Below are positions 27,492 to 40,025 of a stretch of 64,000 nucleotides of DNA, in pieces. Below the pieces are notes generated by a model, which saw only the letters and a list, made by a program, of their open reading frames with translations, ran no database searches and was not told where the DNA came from. This DNA is from Lentisalinibacter orientalis (GTDB taxonomy: Bacteria; Pseudomonadota; Gammaproteobacteria; Steroidobacterales; Woeseiaceae), in assembly GCF_040706535.1 (NCBI RefSeq), contig NZ_JAPDRJ010000004.1:310001-374000 (forward strand), in the 5' to 3' direction. The stretch's first letter is position 1. The number at the start of each line of letters is the position of its first letter. The translations under genes were made by a program, and so were the position numbers.

Positions 27492-28526
27492 ATGGCAGCA
27501 CTGGCACAACTCTTCGGTTCTCCGGAGGCGCACGTCGAGCAGGACGACGACAAGCTCCTGCATCTGTACTGGAATCGCGCGGAGCTGAAGAAGGAATACT
27601 CGCGGCTGCGCAAGGAGCGCTACGAGCTGCTGGATCAGCTCAAGGTGCAGGAGGGGCGCAACGCCCGCCTGCAGCAGAAGCTCGACGGGCTGGAGGAGCT
27701 GCTGGCCGACCGTACCGCGGCGAACCGCGCCGTGGTGTTCTACCAGATCCGCGGCGTCTGGAAGCGCTGCCATGCCCGTCTGGAGAAATTCGCCGGCCAG
27801 ATGGCCGCCCAGGTGACCGAGCGCGAACGGAAGCGTCTGCTGGCCGCCTGGGCCACGGAACAGACGGCGTTGCGCCGCGAGGCGGCGGGACGCCTCGACC
27901 GGGCGCGGGCGCGGCGGCGGGAACTGGAAGCGGCGCTCGCCGACATCGAAGAGCGCACGGCCGCACTGGCGGGATTCTGGAACTTCTTCCGCCGACGGTC
28001 GGTCCGCGCCGAGCGGGGGCCGGTCGAAGCCGAGCTGGAGGAGGTCGCCGCCGCGGCGGATGAGCTCACCCGGGAATACGGCCGGCTGCAGAAGGCGACG
28101 CCGCCCGACTATCCGGGGCTGTCCGTGCAGGGACGGCGGCTGGTCAATTGCATGGTGATCGCCCTGGCCGAGTACCTCTACGGGCACTTCTCGGCGTTCG
28201 GCTTCACCGAGATGGCGCGTTCCGCCATGGAGCGCACGCCCGGCAGCATCGACTACGGCAGCGAGCGCGACTGCGACATGCTGCTGACACGCCTGAGCGC
28301 GCGCCTGAAAGCACTCGACGAGGCCGAGACGGGCGCGGAATTCGCCGCCGAAGTCCGCCGGCGCACCCAGGTCCTCAGCCAGCGCGCCCGTTACGAGCGG
28401 CGGGCGGACACGGTGCCGGTGCCGGAATCACTGGATGCCCCCGGCGAGTCGGCGGATATCAACGAGCCCGACGTCAACGTGCTGGCCGAGGAGTTCTGGC
28501 ACGTTACGGACGTGCTGTTGTCCTGA
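27492..28526 (+). CDS. Coiled-coil protein of unknown function
   Basis: The 344-residue protein is highly charged. Residues about 25-95 and 115-200 are predicted coiled coil (ELKKEYSRLRKERYELLDQL and LERFAGQM-type heptads). The C-terminal third is less coiled and contains GRRLVNCMVIALAEYLYGHF and FGFTEMARSAMERTPGSIDYGSERDC. No membrane segment or signal peptide is visible. ATG 27492 is chosen for its AAGG site and because earlier codons look non-coding. I do not recognise a function; it is convergent with an RND gene, 13 bases apart. Confidence 0.7.
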   Translation: MAALAQLFGSPEAHVEQDDDKLLHLYWNRAELKKEYSRLRKERYELLDQLKVQEGRNARLQQKLDGLEELLADRTAANRAVVFYQIRGVWKRCHARLEKFAGQMAAQVTERERKRLLAAWATEQTALRREAAGRLDRARARRRELEAALADIEERTAALAGFWNFFRRRSVRAERGPVEAELEEVAAAADELTREYGRLQKATPPDYPGLSVQGRRLVNCMVIALAEYLYGHFSAFGFTEMARSAMERTPGSIDYGSERDCDMLLTRLSARLKALDEAETGAEFAAEVRRRTQVLSQRARYERRADTVPVPESLDAPGESADINEPDVNVLAEEFWHVTDVLLS

Positions 28527-28539
28527 CCGTCCCGCCGCG

Positions 28540-31500
28540 TCACGCGGCAGCCGAGGCGCCGGCCCGCGCGTACCGGCGCACGCGTCCCACCCAGTTCCTG
28601 GCCCGGTCCAGGCTCACGTAGACCAGCGGTACCAGCAGCAGCGAGGTGACGGTGGAGAAGGCCAGCCCGCCGATGATCGCCCGCGCCATCGGGAAATAGG
28701 ACGGGCCGTCGCCGCCGATCTTGGTGGTGGAGATGGCCAGCGGCAACAGGCCGAGGATGGTGGTGGCCACGGTCATCAGGATGGGGCGCAGCCGGTCCCG
28801 TGCGCCTTCCAGCACCGCCTGCTCGCGGGGCATGCCCGCCCGGCGCAGGTTGTTGATGTGGTCCACCAGCACGATGCCGTTGTTCACGACGATGCCGATC
28901 AGGATCATGATGCCGATCATCGCCATGAAGCTCATGGTGGTGCCGGTGAGGGCCAGGAACCAGATGACCCCGGTGATCGAATAGATCAGCGAGACCATGA
29001 TCGAGACCGGGTAGAGCACGGACTCGAATAATGCCGCCATCACGATGAAGATGAGCGCGACCCCGAGCAGGATGTTCTGCATGAGCAGTTGCTGGGTCTC
29101 GTCGCTGCGGTCCACGCCCTCGCCGAAGCTCCAGCCGTAGCCGGGGGGGTAGTCGATCTGGTCCATCAGCTGCTGCACCACCGGCCGGATCTCCGAGAGC
29201 GAGCTGTCGGTGTCGATGGAGCCCGAGATCTTCACAGAGGTCTTGCGGTCGGTACGGCGGATCTGGCGCGGCCCGGTGCGCTCGTGCAGGTCGGCGACCG
29301 CCCCCAGCAGCACCCGCTCGCCCGATGGCGTCATGATCGTCAGATTGGCGAGCTGTTCCATCGTCTGGCGATCGTCCTCGCGGAAGGCGAGCCGCACGCC
29401 GATCTCGCCGTCCGGCGTGCGGAACTCGCGCAGCGGCTGGCCCCGCATGGCGACGGCGACCGCCTGGCCGACCGTCTGGCTGGTGAGTCCGATCCGGGCG
29501 GCACGCTCCCGGTCCACCACCACCTGGACCTCCTTCGGTCCCGCGGTCAGGTCGGACGTGAGCCCCTCCAGACCCTCGACGGTGGAGAGCACGCGCCAGG
29601 CCTCGCCGGCGAGTTCCGCGAGCCGCTCGGTCGACTCGCCGGTGAGCGTGATGCCGAAGCCCGGGCCGCCGCCCTGCTGCTGCCACTGGAAGTCGGGCCG
29701 GCCGATGACCAGCTCCGGCATCTCTTCCAGGATGGTGTCCATCACCGTCTGCGCGTCCATGGTGATCGCATCGCCCTCGGTCAGCAGGATGCTCGACTGC
29801 GCGCGGCCGGTGTCGTAATAGCTGTAGACGGATTCGATGTCGAGCCGCTCGGCGTTCTCGAACAAAAACGCCTCCATGCGGTTGACCGCCATCTCCACCC
29901 GCTCCACCGGGTAGATGTCGTCGATGTGATAGATGAGTTCCAGCCGCCGCGACGGCTCCTGGGGAAACATGTCGGTCTGCAGCATGCCGAGGCCGATGGG
30001 CGCCGCGGGCGAGGCCAGGACGATCACCGCGGCCAGCGCAGACCAGCGGGGGTGGCGCAGCGTCCACGCAAGCGCGCGGCTGTAGCGATCGGTGAGGGCG
30101 GCCATGGCGCTGCCGGCTTGCGGTGGCGGCGGCGCCGGCACCCGGCTGGCGAGCAGCGGTATGAGGGTCTGGGAAACCAGCAGCGAGAGCACGATGGCCA
30201 CCGAGATGGTGACGCCGACGTGCCACAGGAACACGGTGATGTCGATCTGCTCGCCGAACACGATCGGCAGGAACACGCACACCGAGGTCGCCGTGCTGGC
30301 GATCACGGCGAGCCCCACCTCGTCCACACCCTCAAGCGTGGCACGCCGCGGATCGTCGGGGTACTCCTGCCGGTAACGGAATATGCTCTCGGTGATCACC
30401 ACGGAGTTGTCCACCAGCATGCCCACCGCGAGCATCAGCCCCATCAGCGTGAGGATGTTCAGCGTGAGGCCGCTGAAGTACATCACGCCCAGCGTGATCA
30501 CCAGTGAGACCGGCACTGCCAGCATGACGATCAGGGTGGTCGTGACCTGGCGCAGGAAAAGATAGAGCACCAGCACGGCGAGCAGCGAGCCGATCAGGCC
30601 GGCCTGCAGCAGGTCCGCCAGGGAAGAGCGCACGCTGTCCGCCTTGTTGTCGATGTTGAAGATGCGGATGCCCCGCATCGACGGCAGCTCGGCGATCTTC
30701 TCTAGTTCCTCGTTGACCCGGTCCGCCACCTCCACCATGTTCGCGCCGCTGGCCCGGGTGACGCCGAGCCCCACCGCCTCGCGGCCGTCCAGGTGGCGGC
30801 CGTAGTCGCGCTCCTCAGGCACCAGCCGGATGTCGGCGATGTCGGCGAGGCGCAGGTTGCCGCCGTCGATGATCAGGTCGCCGATCTCGGCCAGGTTCCG
30901 CAGTTCGCCGTCCGAGCGCAGGGTCCAGCGCTGCTCGCCGCTCTCCAGCCGGCCTGCGCTGACCGAGAAGTTGCTCCGCTGCAGCAGTTCGTAGAGTTCG
31001 TAGAGGTTGATGCCGTGGGCGGCGACCCGGCCCGAGTCGAGCAGGATACGTACTTCGGGGGGCTCGACGCCCTGCAGATCCACTTTGGATACCCCTTCGA
31101 TGCGCTCGATGCGGCGTTTCAGCACGCGGTCGAGCATCAGGTACTCCCGGGACAGGTCCCGGTCGGAGGACAGGCGCAGCGTCATGATGGGCTCGTCGTT
31201 CAGCGAGCCGCTGTAGACCATGATGCGCTTCAGGTCGGGGGGCAGTTCGTCGCGTATGGCATCGAGCTTCACCCGTGCCTCCACGGCCTCGGTGGCGGCG
31301 TTGGAGTTGAAGCCGTACTCCATCCAGATTCGCGCGCCGTCCGCCCCGGAGGTGGAGTTCATCCGCTTGACGCCGGAGAGGGTGGACAGCGCGGCCTCGG
31401 CGGGCCGTGTGATCAGCCGCTCCACTTCCTCCGGTGTGGATCCCTCGTAGGGGATGTTGATGAAAAAGCCCGGCCACTCGATATCCGGGAATTGTTCGAG

Positions 31501-31599
31501 CGGGAGCAGCCGGGACGAAATCAGGCCGATGCCGGCCAGCGCCGCGAAGATCATCGTGACGGTGACCGGCCGGCGCAGTGAGAATTCCGTATGGCGCAT
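28540..31599 (-). CDS. RND efflux transporter (HAE1-like), second pump gene of the operon
   Basis: The 1019-residue protein has the twelve-helix RND plan: one N-terminal helix, a large periplasmic loop (about 30-325), helices 2-6 with LMLAVGMLVDNSVVITESIF carrying the proton-relay aspartate, a second periplasmic loop (about 555-855) and helices 8-12 with the FMAMIGIMILIGIVVNNGIV repeat. It is 16 bases downstream of another RND gene and behind an adaptor gene. A heteromeric pump like MdtBC is plausible. No outer-membrane factor gene is in the operon, so a distant TolC would be needed. Substrate unknown. Confidence 0.9.
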   Translation of the reverse strand: MRHTEFSLRRPVTVTMIFAALAGIGLISSRLLPLEQFPDIEWPGFFINIPYEGSTPEEVERLITRPAEAALSTLSGVKRMNSTSGADGARIWMEYGFNSNAATEAVEARVKLDAIRDELPPDLKRIMVYSGSLNDEPIMTLRLSSDRDLSREYLMLDRVLKRRIERIEGVSKVDLQGVEPPEVRILLDSGRVAAHGINLYELYELLQRSNFSVSAGRLESGEQRWTLRSDGELRNLAEIGDLIIDGGNLRLADIADIRLVPEERDYGRHLDGREAVGLGVTRASGANMVEVADRVNEELEKIAELPSMRGIRIFNIDNKADSVRSSLADLLQAGLIGSLLAVLVLYLFLRQVTTTLIVMLAVPVSLVITLGVMYFSGLTLNILTLMGLMLAVGMLVDNSVVITESIFRYRQEYPDDPRRATLEGVDEVGLAVIASTATSVCVFLPIVFGEQIDITVFLWHVGVTISVAIVLSLLVSQTLIPLLASRVPAPPPPQAGSAMAALTDRYSRALAWTLRHPRWSALAAVIVLASPAAPIGLGMLQTDMFPQEPSRRLELIYHIDDIYPVERVEMAVNRMEAFLFENAERLDIESVYSYYDTGRAQSSILLTEGDAITMDAQTVMDTILEEMPELVIGRPDFQWQQQGGGPGFGITLTGESTERLAELAGEAWRVLSTVEGLEGLTSDLTAGPKEVQVVVDRERAARIGLTSQTVGQAVAVAMRGQPLREFRTPDGEIGVRLAFREDDRQTMEQLANLTIMTPSGERVLLGAVADLHERTGPRQIRRTDRKTSVKISGSIDTDSSLSEIRPVVQQLMDQIDYPPGYGWSFGEGVDRSDETQQLLMQNILLGVALIFIVMAALFESVLYPVSIMVSLIYSITGVIWFLALTGTTMSFMAMIGIMILIGIVVNNGIVLVDHINNLRRAGMPREQAVLEGARDRLRPILMTVATTILGLLPLAISTTKIGGDGPSYFPMARAIIGGLAFSTVTSLLLVPLVYVSLDRARNWVGRVRRYARAGASAAA

Positions 31600-31615
31600 T
31601 CCCTGGCCCTCCGCG

Positions 31616-34831
<3,216 letters not shown>

Positions 34832-34859
34832 GGCATGCTCTCCCCCGGCCGGCGCCGGC

Positions 34860-35999
34860 TCACAGGCGGTTGCGGCTGGACGCGATCTCCGCGTTCAGCT
34901 GCATCGCGGTCTCTTCGTCCGCTACCACCTTCACCCGGGCGCCGTCGCGCAGCCCGGACTGGCCCACCACCACCACCTGCTCGCTCTCCTCGACGCCGGA
35001 GACGATCTCCATGTGGTTCTGCCAGGCGATGCCGGTCTGCACCGGCCGGCGCTCCACGACGCCGTCGCGGACCACGTACACGGCCGGCCCCGATTCCGTC
35101 TCGACGACGGCGGGGCGGGGCACCAGCAGGCGGGCCGGCCGCGAGTCGTACACGATGTCGAGCCGGCCGAACATGCCCGGCTTGAGCGCGGTGTCTTCTT
35201 CGTCCACCTCCACCGTCACCTTGAACGTGCCGGTACCGGCATCCACCACCGGGCTGATGCGCTCGACCGCGCCGCGGAAACGCTCTCCGGGCAGCGCGTC
35301 GATGGTGATGAATACGGGCTGTCCCTGCTCGATCTTGCCGAATTCCTTCTCCGGTACGTGCAGGTAGGAGACGATGGGCTCCAGGTCGGTTACGCGGAAC
35401 ATGGGCGTATTGGCGGAGATCGTGTTGCCGACTTTTACGTGCCGTTCCGAGACGACGCCGTCGATGGGCGCGCGGATCTCGGTGTAGCTGTACTCCAGCC
35501 GGGCCAGCCGCCAGGCCGCGCGCAGCGCGTCCAGCTCGAACTTCAGGTTCTCGAAGGCGCCCGCCGCGAGCAGGCCTTTCTCGTGCAGCTCGGTATTGCG
35601 CTGGTATTCCTGCTCCGCCCTGGCCAGATTGGCCCGCGCCTGCTCCAGTTCCAGGCGCAGCCGGTCGCCGTCCAGTCGCGCGAGCACCTGCCCGCGCTGC
35701 ACGGTCTCGCCTTCCTCGGCGAGGACCTCGCGGATTTCCCCGCCCACTTTGGCGACTACCTCCGCTTCGGCGAAGGCTTCGAGGGCGGCGGTGCCCGAGT
35801 AGACCGCGAAGATATCGTCACGGGCGACAGCGGCCACCTCCACGGGTATCGCCGCTTTTTCCGTTTCCTTCTCGTCTTCCGCGGCCCCGGCGGATGCGCC
35901 TGCGCCCGAATCCCCGGGGCCGCCGCAGCCGGCCAGGAGCAAGGCCCCGAGCAGTCCGGCGGGGAGCAGACCCCGCGTTATCACGTCCCGTGTGATCAT
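34860..35999 (-). CDS. RND periplasmic adaptor (membrane fusion) lipoprotein
   Basis: This roughly 380-residue protein has a lipobox (LLLAGC, about residue 24), a lipoyl-like half motif, an alpha-helical hairpin (about 95-165), a second lipoyl half with YSYTEIRAPIDGVVSE, a beta barrel and a membrane-proximal domain. It links the RND pumps to an outer-membrane channel. I use ATG 35999; a TTG at 36008 has a closer GAGG site and cannot be excluded. An acidic, alanine-rich linker (DEKETEK) follows the lipidated cysteine. It begins 26 bases after the small secreted-protein gene. Confidence 0.9.
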   Translation of the reverse strand: MITRDVITRGLLPAGLLGALLLAGCGGPGDSGAGASAGAAEDEKETEKAAIPVEVAAVARDDIFAVYSGTAALEAFAEAEVVAKVGGEIREVLAEEGETVQRGQVLARLDGDRLRLELEQARANLARAEQEYQRNTELHEKGLLAAGAFENLKFELDALRAAWRLARLEYSYTEIRAPIDGVVSERHVKVGNTISANTPMFRVTDLEPIVSYLHVPEKEFGKIEQGQPVFITIDALPGERFRGAVERISPVVDAGTGTFKVTVEVDEEDTALKPGMFGRLDIVYDSRPARLLVPRPAVVETESGPAVYVVRDGVVERRPVQTGIAWQNHMEIVSGVEESEQVVVVGQSGLRDGARVKVVADEETAMQLNAEIASSRNRL

Positions 36000-36024
36000 C
36001 GGCTTCAATCGTCCTCGCAGTGTC

Positions 36025-36348
36025 TCAGATGTCGCGCCGGTACATGTGGCCGGTCGGCAGTCGAACCGGCGGGAAAGCGGCGGCCCGGTCCATGGCCCGT
36101 TTTGCTCCCCGTCTTGCTCCGTCGATGCGGCTGCCGAAGATCTCGGCCCAGCGCAGCTCGATCAGGGGCCTGATCCGCAGCACCGGCGGCGTGATCGGCG
36201 TCGGCGCTGCCGCATTCGCGGCGTACGCCGGCGGCGCCGGGAAAAGGGTCGCCGGCGCATCGCGGGTGGCCAGCGCCTGGGCGGCAGCAAGGGTCAGCGT
36301 CAGGCCGACGGCCAGAGCGAGTGGATGGCGGAGCGGGCGTGCGGACAT
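36025..36348 (-). CDS. Small secreted protein of unknown function, first gene of the efflux operon
   Basis: The 107-residue product starts with a clear signal peptide (MSARPLRHPLALAVGLTLTL, cleavage near AQALA). The mature part is short, proline/alanine rich at first, then basic (GSRIDGARRGAKRAMDRAAA). It lies directly behind the operon promoter and operator, 26-bases ahead of the adaptor gene. I do not recognise a family. It might be a small periplasmic accessory to the pump or a regulated leader protein. Confidence 0.55.
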   Translation of the reverse strand: MSARPLRHPLALAVGLTLTLAAAQALATRDAPATLFPAPPAYAANAAAPTPITPPVLRIRPLIELRWAEIFGSRIDGARRGAKRAMDRAAAFPPVRLPTGHMYRRDI

Positions 36349-36373
36349 CCTGTGCTACTTCCATGGTTGACTA

Positions 36374-36395
36374 GTGTTGTAGTTAAGTATAACAC
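36374..36395 (-). promoter_or_regulatory. Palindromic operator overlapping an extended -10 of the efflux operon
   Basis: The 22-base segment reads GTGTT at one end and AACAC at the other and is symmetric in 18 of 22 positions, like the operators of TetR-family efflux repressors. On the minus strand it contains TGT-TATACT (36394-36386), an extended -10 that would start transcription about 30 bases before the first gene. Repressor binding would block polymerase. No regulator gene is nearby. Confidence 0.65.
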
Positions 36396-36447
36396 CTTGT
36401 GACCGCCTGACAAGAGGTAACCCCCGATCACGACCGGCGGAGACGGC

Positions 36448-38574
36448 TCAGAGGTCGTTCTTGGCGGCCCGCTCGACGGCGGGCGGACGCGGCAGCGTCA
36501 GGAACTGAGCCATGTCGGCGACGATGGAGGCGGCTTCCTTCAGGAGAATGTCCGGCTCTTCTTCTTCGTCCAGCGCTTCCACGGACTCGACCGGCTCCAG
36601 GCCCAGCGCCTCGCGGCGCTCGTTCTCCCGCGCCAGACGCTCGGCCTGCAGGCGCTCGCGCTCCTGCTTGCGCTCGTCCAGCGCGAGCGACACCGTCTTG
36701 CGCTCGCGCATGCTCTGCGCGGCCTCGATGTCCTTCAGCAGGTAATCGTAGTCCGGGTCGCTCTTCAACCGCTCGCGGAAGTTGGTCGACAGGAGGTCGA
36801 TGGTGGGATCCAGCGGCTCACGCGCCTCGTAACGGGTGGGCCGGATCCGGTCCCAGGGCAGCGCCGTGGGGCGGGTGCTCTCGCCGACTTCCGCCGAATC
36901 GATCACGGAGGGCAGGGCGATGTCCGGGTCGACGCCCCGGTGCTGGGTGCTGTCGCCGGTCACGCGGTAGTACTTGCCGATGGTGAGGGTGAGCTGGCCG
37001 AGGCCGTCGCCGCTCCGGTCACGCTGGAAGCGGTCCAGCGCATAGAGGTTCTGCACCGAGCCCTTGCCGAAGGTGCGCTGGCCGATGACGACGCCGCGCT
37101 CGTAGTCCTGGATGGCCGCGGCGAAGATCTCGGACGCCGAGGCGCTGAAACGGTTGACCAGCACCGCCAGCGGTCCGTCGTAGGCGACGCCGTTCTTCCA
37201 CTGGTCGTCGATGACGCTGATGCGCCCGGTGGAGTCGCGCAGCTGCACTACGGGACCCCGGTCGATGAACAGGCCGGACAGTGCGGTCGCCTCGGTCAGA
37301 TGGCCGCCGCCGTTGTTGCGCAGATCGACGATCAGGCCGTCGACGCCTTCCTGTTCCAGTTCGCCGATGAGACGCTCGACGTCGCGGGTGGTGCTGGTGA
37401 AATCCTTGTCGCCGTCGCGCTGGGCCTCGTAGTCCCGGTAGAAGCTGGGCACGGTGATGACGCCCACCCGCCAGTCGCGGCCGTCGCGCGGGATGGTGAC
37501 GATGTCGCTCTTCGCCGCCTGCTCCTCCAGCTTCACCTGGTCGCGCACCAGCGAGAGCATCTCCTCTTCGGCGCCGGGGAGGGCGTTGCCCGGCAGTATC
37601 TGCAGGCGCACGGTGGTGCCCGCGGGTCCGCGTATCAGCTGCACCACGTCGTCCAGGCGCCAGCCGATGACGTCCACCAGCTCGCCTTCCTCGCCCTGGC
37701 CCACCGCCGTGATGCGGTCGGTGGGCTCGAGCTGCCCGTCGATGGCGGCGGGGCCGCCGGGGATGATGTTCATCACCGTGACGTACTCGTCCTCCATCTG
37801 CAGCGAAGCGCCGATCCCGAAATAAGACAGGCTCATCTGGATCTGGTATTCCTCGGAGTTGCGCGGCGACAGGTAGCTTGAGTGCGGGTCCATGGTGCGG
37901 GCGTAGGAGTTCATGAACGTCTCGAACACGTCGTCGCTGTTGATCTGCTCGAAGCGCTTCTGGAACCGCTTGTAGCGCTTATCGAGGATGTCGCGCACCT
38001 CTTCCCACGGCTTTTCGGTCAGCACGAGACTGAGGGCGTCGTTCTTCACGCGCTTGCGCCAGAGTTCGTCCAGCTCCGCCTGGCTGGCGGCCCAGGGCGC
38101 GTCCTCGCGGTCGAAGCGGAAGGTCTCCTCCACGGAGAAATCCGGTTCCTCGTCGAGCAGCTCCAGCGCGTGGCTGATCTGGCGCTCGGCACGCTCGCGG
38201 TAGACCCGGAAGATCTCGAAGGCCGGCTCCAGCGACGCGTCCCGGGACACGGCATCGTCGAGCTCGTCGCGGTACTGCCGGAACGTATCGATATCGGACT
38301 GGAGAAAGTAGGAGCGGTTGCCGTCCAGGGCCTCGATGTAGGCGTCGAGGATGCGGGCGGACACCTCGTCGTCGACGGCGGTGCGGCGGTAGTGGGAGCG
38401 CTCGATGAAATCGGTGACCAGCGTCGCGATCTGCTCGTGCCGGTCCGTCGGCGCCAGCGTCGGGTTGCTCTCCGGCGGGACCGCGTCGGCGGCGACGGGC
38501 ACCAGGCCGCCGGCCCAGGCACCGGCCAGCACGAATGCCGTCGCAAATAAACCAGTTCTGATTCTATTCATCAT
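36448..38574 (-). CDS. prc: Tail-specific periplasmic protease Prc (S41A)
   Basis: The 708-residue protein has a signal peptide (residues about 1-28), an N-terminal helical domain of about 200 residues, a PDZ domain (around YFGIGASLQMEDEYVTVMNI) and a serine-lysine protease core with FSASASEIFAAAIQ (serine about residue 478) and GQRTFGKGSVQ (lysine about 25 residues later). The C-terminus is charged and coiled. Prc trims C-terminal tails of envelope proteins and lytic enzymes. I chose ATG 38574 (tandem ATG ATG with GAGGA upstream). Length is close to E. coli Prc (682). Confidence 0.94.
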   Translation of the reverse strand: MMNRIRTGLFATAFVLAGAWAGGLVPVAADAVPPESNPTLAPTDRHEQIATLVTDFIERSHYRRTAVDDEVSARILDAYIEALDGNRSYFLQSDIDTFRQYRDELDDAVSRDASLEPAFEIFRVYRERAERQISHALELLDEEPDFSVEETFRFDREDAPWAASQAELDELWRKRVKNDALSLVLTEKPWEEVRDILDKRYKRFQKRFEQINSDDVFETFMNSYARTMDPHSSYLSPRNSEEYQIQMSLSYFGIGASLQMEDEYVTVMNIIPGGPAAIDGQLEPTDRITAVGQGEEGELVDVIGWRLDDVVQLIRGPAGTTVRLQILPGNALPGAEEEMLSLVRDQVKLEEQAAKSDIVTIPRDGRDWRVGVITVPSFYRDYEAQRDGDKDFTSTTRDVERLIGELEQEGVDGLIVDLRNNGGGHLTEATALSGLFIDRGPVVQLRDSTGRISVIDDQWKNGVAYDGPLAVLVNRFSASASEIFAAAIQDYERGVVIGQRTFGKGSVQNLYALDRFQRDRSGDGLGQLTLTIGKYYRVTGDSTQHRGVDPDIALPSVIDSAEVGESTRPTALPWDRIRPTRYEAREPLDPTIDLLSTNFRERLKSDPDYDYLLKDIEAAQSMRERKTVSLALDERKQERERLQAERLARENERREALGLEPVESVEALDEEEEPDILLKEAASIVADMAQFLTLPRPPAVERAAKNDL

Positions 38575-38696
38575 TGCAGATTCGTCCTCGATTCCGACGC
38601 AGCGGCGGCACTTGCACCCCGCCGAGGCAAGGCTAGAATGCCCCGACCCGCCAATCAAGGGCAAACGACACGCCTTCGCAACGCTCGACAAGCCCT

Positions 38697-38981
38697 ATGC
38701 AGCCACTCACCATAATCACCGGCATCGTCCTCGGATCCGCCGCCTCCATCAGCCTCGGCCTCGCCGTGGTCATGCTGATCTTCCTCATCCTCGGGGACGA
38801 GTATCCGCGGCTGGCGTCCGAGTTCCGTCCGCTGGTGGGCAGCTTCGGGCTGTTCATGGCTATGACAGTCGTGGCCGGGGCAAGTTTCTATGCACAGCTG
38901 AAACGCCTGTGGTGGCGGTGGCCGGCGCAGGCGCTGATGTGGGCGGACGTGCTGTTCACGGGCTGGTTCTACTGGCCCTAG
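38697..38981 (+). CDS. Small membrane protein
   Basis: The 94-residue protein has two clear hydrophobic helices (about 5-32 and 48-66) and a tryptophan-rich C-terminus (LWWRWPAQALMWADVLFTGWFYWP) that may form a third. It is divergent from prc, with a TAGAAT hexamer about 60 bases upstream as a possible -10. Its stop overlaps that of the converging small gene by four bases. No family is recognised. Confidence 0.65.
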   Translation: MQPLTIITGIVLGSAASISLGLAVVMLIFLILGDEYPRLASEFRPLVGSFGLFMAMTVVAGASFYAQLKRLWWRWPAQALMWADVLFTGWFYWP

Positions 38982-39298
38982 CCGTCCCTCTCGGTCCCTG
39001 CCAGCGCCCGCTCGTGGGCCCTGGCCATCGCGGCGAGCACGGCCAGGTGCAGTTCCCGGCGCAGCGCGGGGGCAGGTTCGCCGCGGATCAGGCGGTCGGC
39101 CACTTCGGCCACCCGATCCGGCACTTCGTCCATGCGGTGCCAGGTCCGGTAGTCGTCACGGCGTCGTCGGAGCTCTTCGGCGAGTCCGCCGCCGGCGCCC
39201 GCCAGTTCATCACACAGCTGGCCGCTGACCGTTCGCTCCAGCGCGGCGACGGCGTCGCGGAGTTCCCGCGGGAGGTCTTGCGCCTCCGCCGGGCTCAC
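38978..39298 (-). CDS. Small hypothetical protein downstream of the DUF1232 gene
   Basis: The frame from GTG 39298 encodes about 106 residues starting M-S-P-A-E-A-Q-D-L-P-R-E-L. It is helical and charged (DELAGAGGGLAEELRRRRDD, VPDRVAEVADRLIRG, LHLAVLAAMARAHERALAG), and composition changes sharply to protein-like exactly after the DUF1232 stop, three bases upstream. The ribosome site is weak, so coupling to DUF1232 translation is likely. I do not recognise a family; the start is uncertain. Confidence 0.5.
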   Translation of the reverse strand: MSPAEAQDLPRELRDAVAALERTVSGQLCDELAGAGGGLAEELRRRRDDYRTWHRMDEVPDRVAEVADRLIRGEPAPALRRELHLAVLAAMARAHERALAGTERDG

Positions 39299-39300
39299 GC

Positions 39301-39870
39301 TCAGAACAGCGACAGCGGCGAGCGCCGGGTGCCGCCGCGCTTGCGCTCGCTGCGCCGGCGCCGGCGCATGCGCGAGTGGAGTTCGCGGCGCCGGCTGCGC
39401 AGCCATTCCTCTCGCGTCACGGGGTCTTCGTTCTTGCGGCCCCGCCGCACTTCCTCGCGCACGCGGAACTCGCAGAAGTCCTGATAGGCCTCGATCTCGT
39501 GGCGCAGCTCGCGCACCACCAGTTCCACCATGATGGCGTCGTCGAGGAAGCCCAGGCCCGGGATGTGATCGGGGATCAGGTCCTCCGGCTCGGCGAAGTA
39601 GGCCAGCGCGTTGATCACGCGGCTTTTCTCCTCTTCCGGCAGCTGCCATTCATCATCGTGCAGCATGTCGGTCAGCACCCGCAGTTTCTCGAGGCGCTCC
39701 TGGATGTACGCCGGCACCTTGCCCCCGCGGACCTGGTCGAGGAGGCTCTCGGCGGAGGCGATGATGTCCTCCTCGGAGGCCCGGCCGGCGGCCTTGTGCG
39801 CCTCCTTCATGATCAGGCGGAAGTGGTCGAGGTCCGAATCCTCGAGATCGATGGTGATGCGCAGCCCCAT
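39301..39870 (-). CDS. DUF1232 (YkvA) domain protein
   Basis: The 189-residue protein contains the DUF1232 core (AYFAEPEDLIPDHIPGLGFL, then DDAIMVELVVRELRHEIEAY) at about 85-130. The N-terminal part is helical and acidic; the C-terminal 40 residues are extremely arginine rich (SRMRRRRRSERKRGG). DUF1232 proteins are widespread, often membrane-associated, and without known function. The basic tail may bind nucleic acid or membrane phosphate. It starts at ATG 39870 after a GAGGAAAA site. Confidence 0.8.
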   Translation of the reverse strand: MGLRITIDLEDSDLDHFRLIMKEAHKAAGRASEEDIIASAESLLDQVRGGKVPAYIQERLEKLRVLTDMLHDDEWQLPEEEKSRVINALAYFAEPEDLIPDHIPGLGFLDDAIMVELVVRELRHEIEAYQDFCEFRVREEVRRGRKNEDPVTREEWLRSRRRELHSRMRRRRRSERKRGGTRRSPLSLF

Positions 39871-40025
39871 GGTTTTCCTCCTCGGCGGGAAGCAGCGAGC
39901 GTACGCGGGGGCCCTGATGCGGTCAATTCTGCCCGGCGTGTACCCGGGCGCCGTTTCTGGTATACCGGGCCGCTCTCATCGAAGGGCTGCCCGGAAGGGC
40001 GGCCGAAACCGGAACAGGAGAAAGC

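Noticed and set aside
36005..36364. Alternative 119-codon frame at the start of the efflux operon
   Set aside because: Its product is Arg/Pro/Ala nonsense, while the overlapping 107-residue frame has a proper signal peptide.
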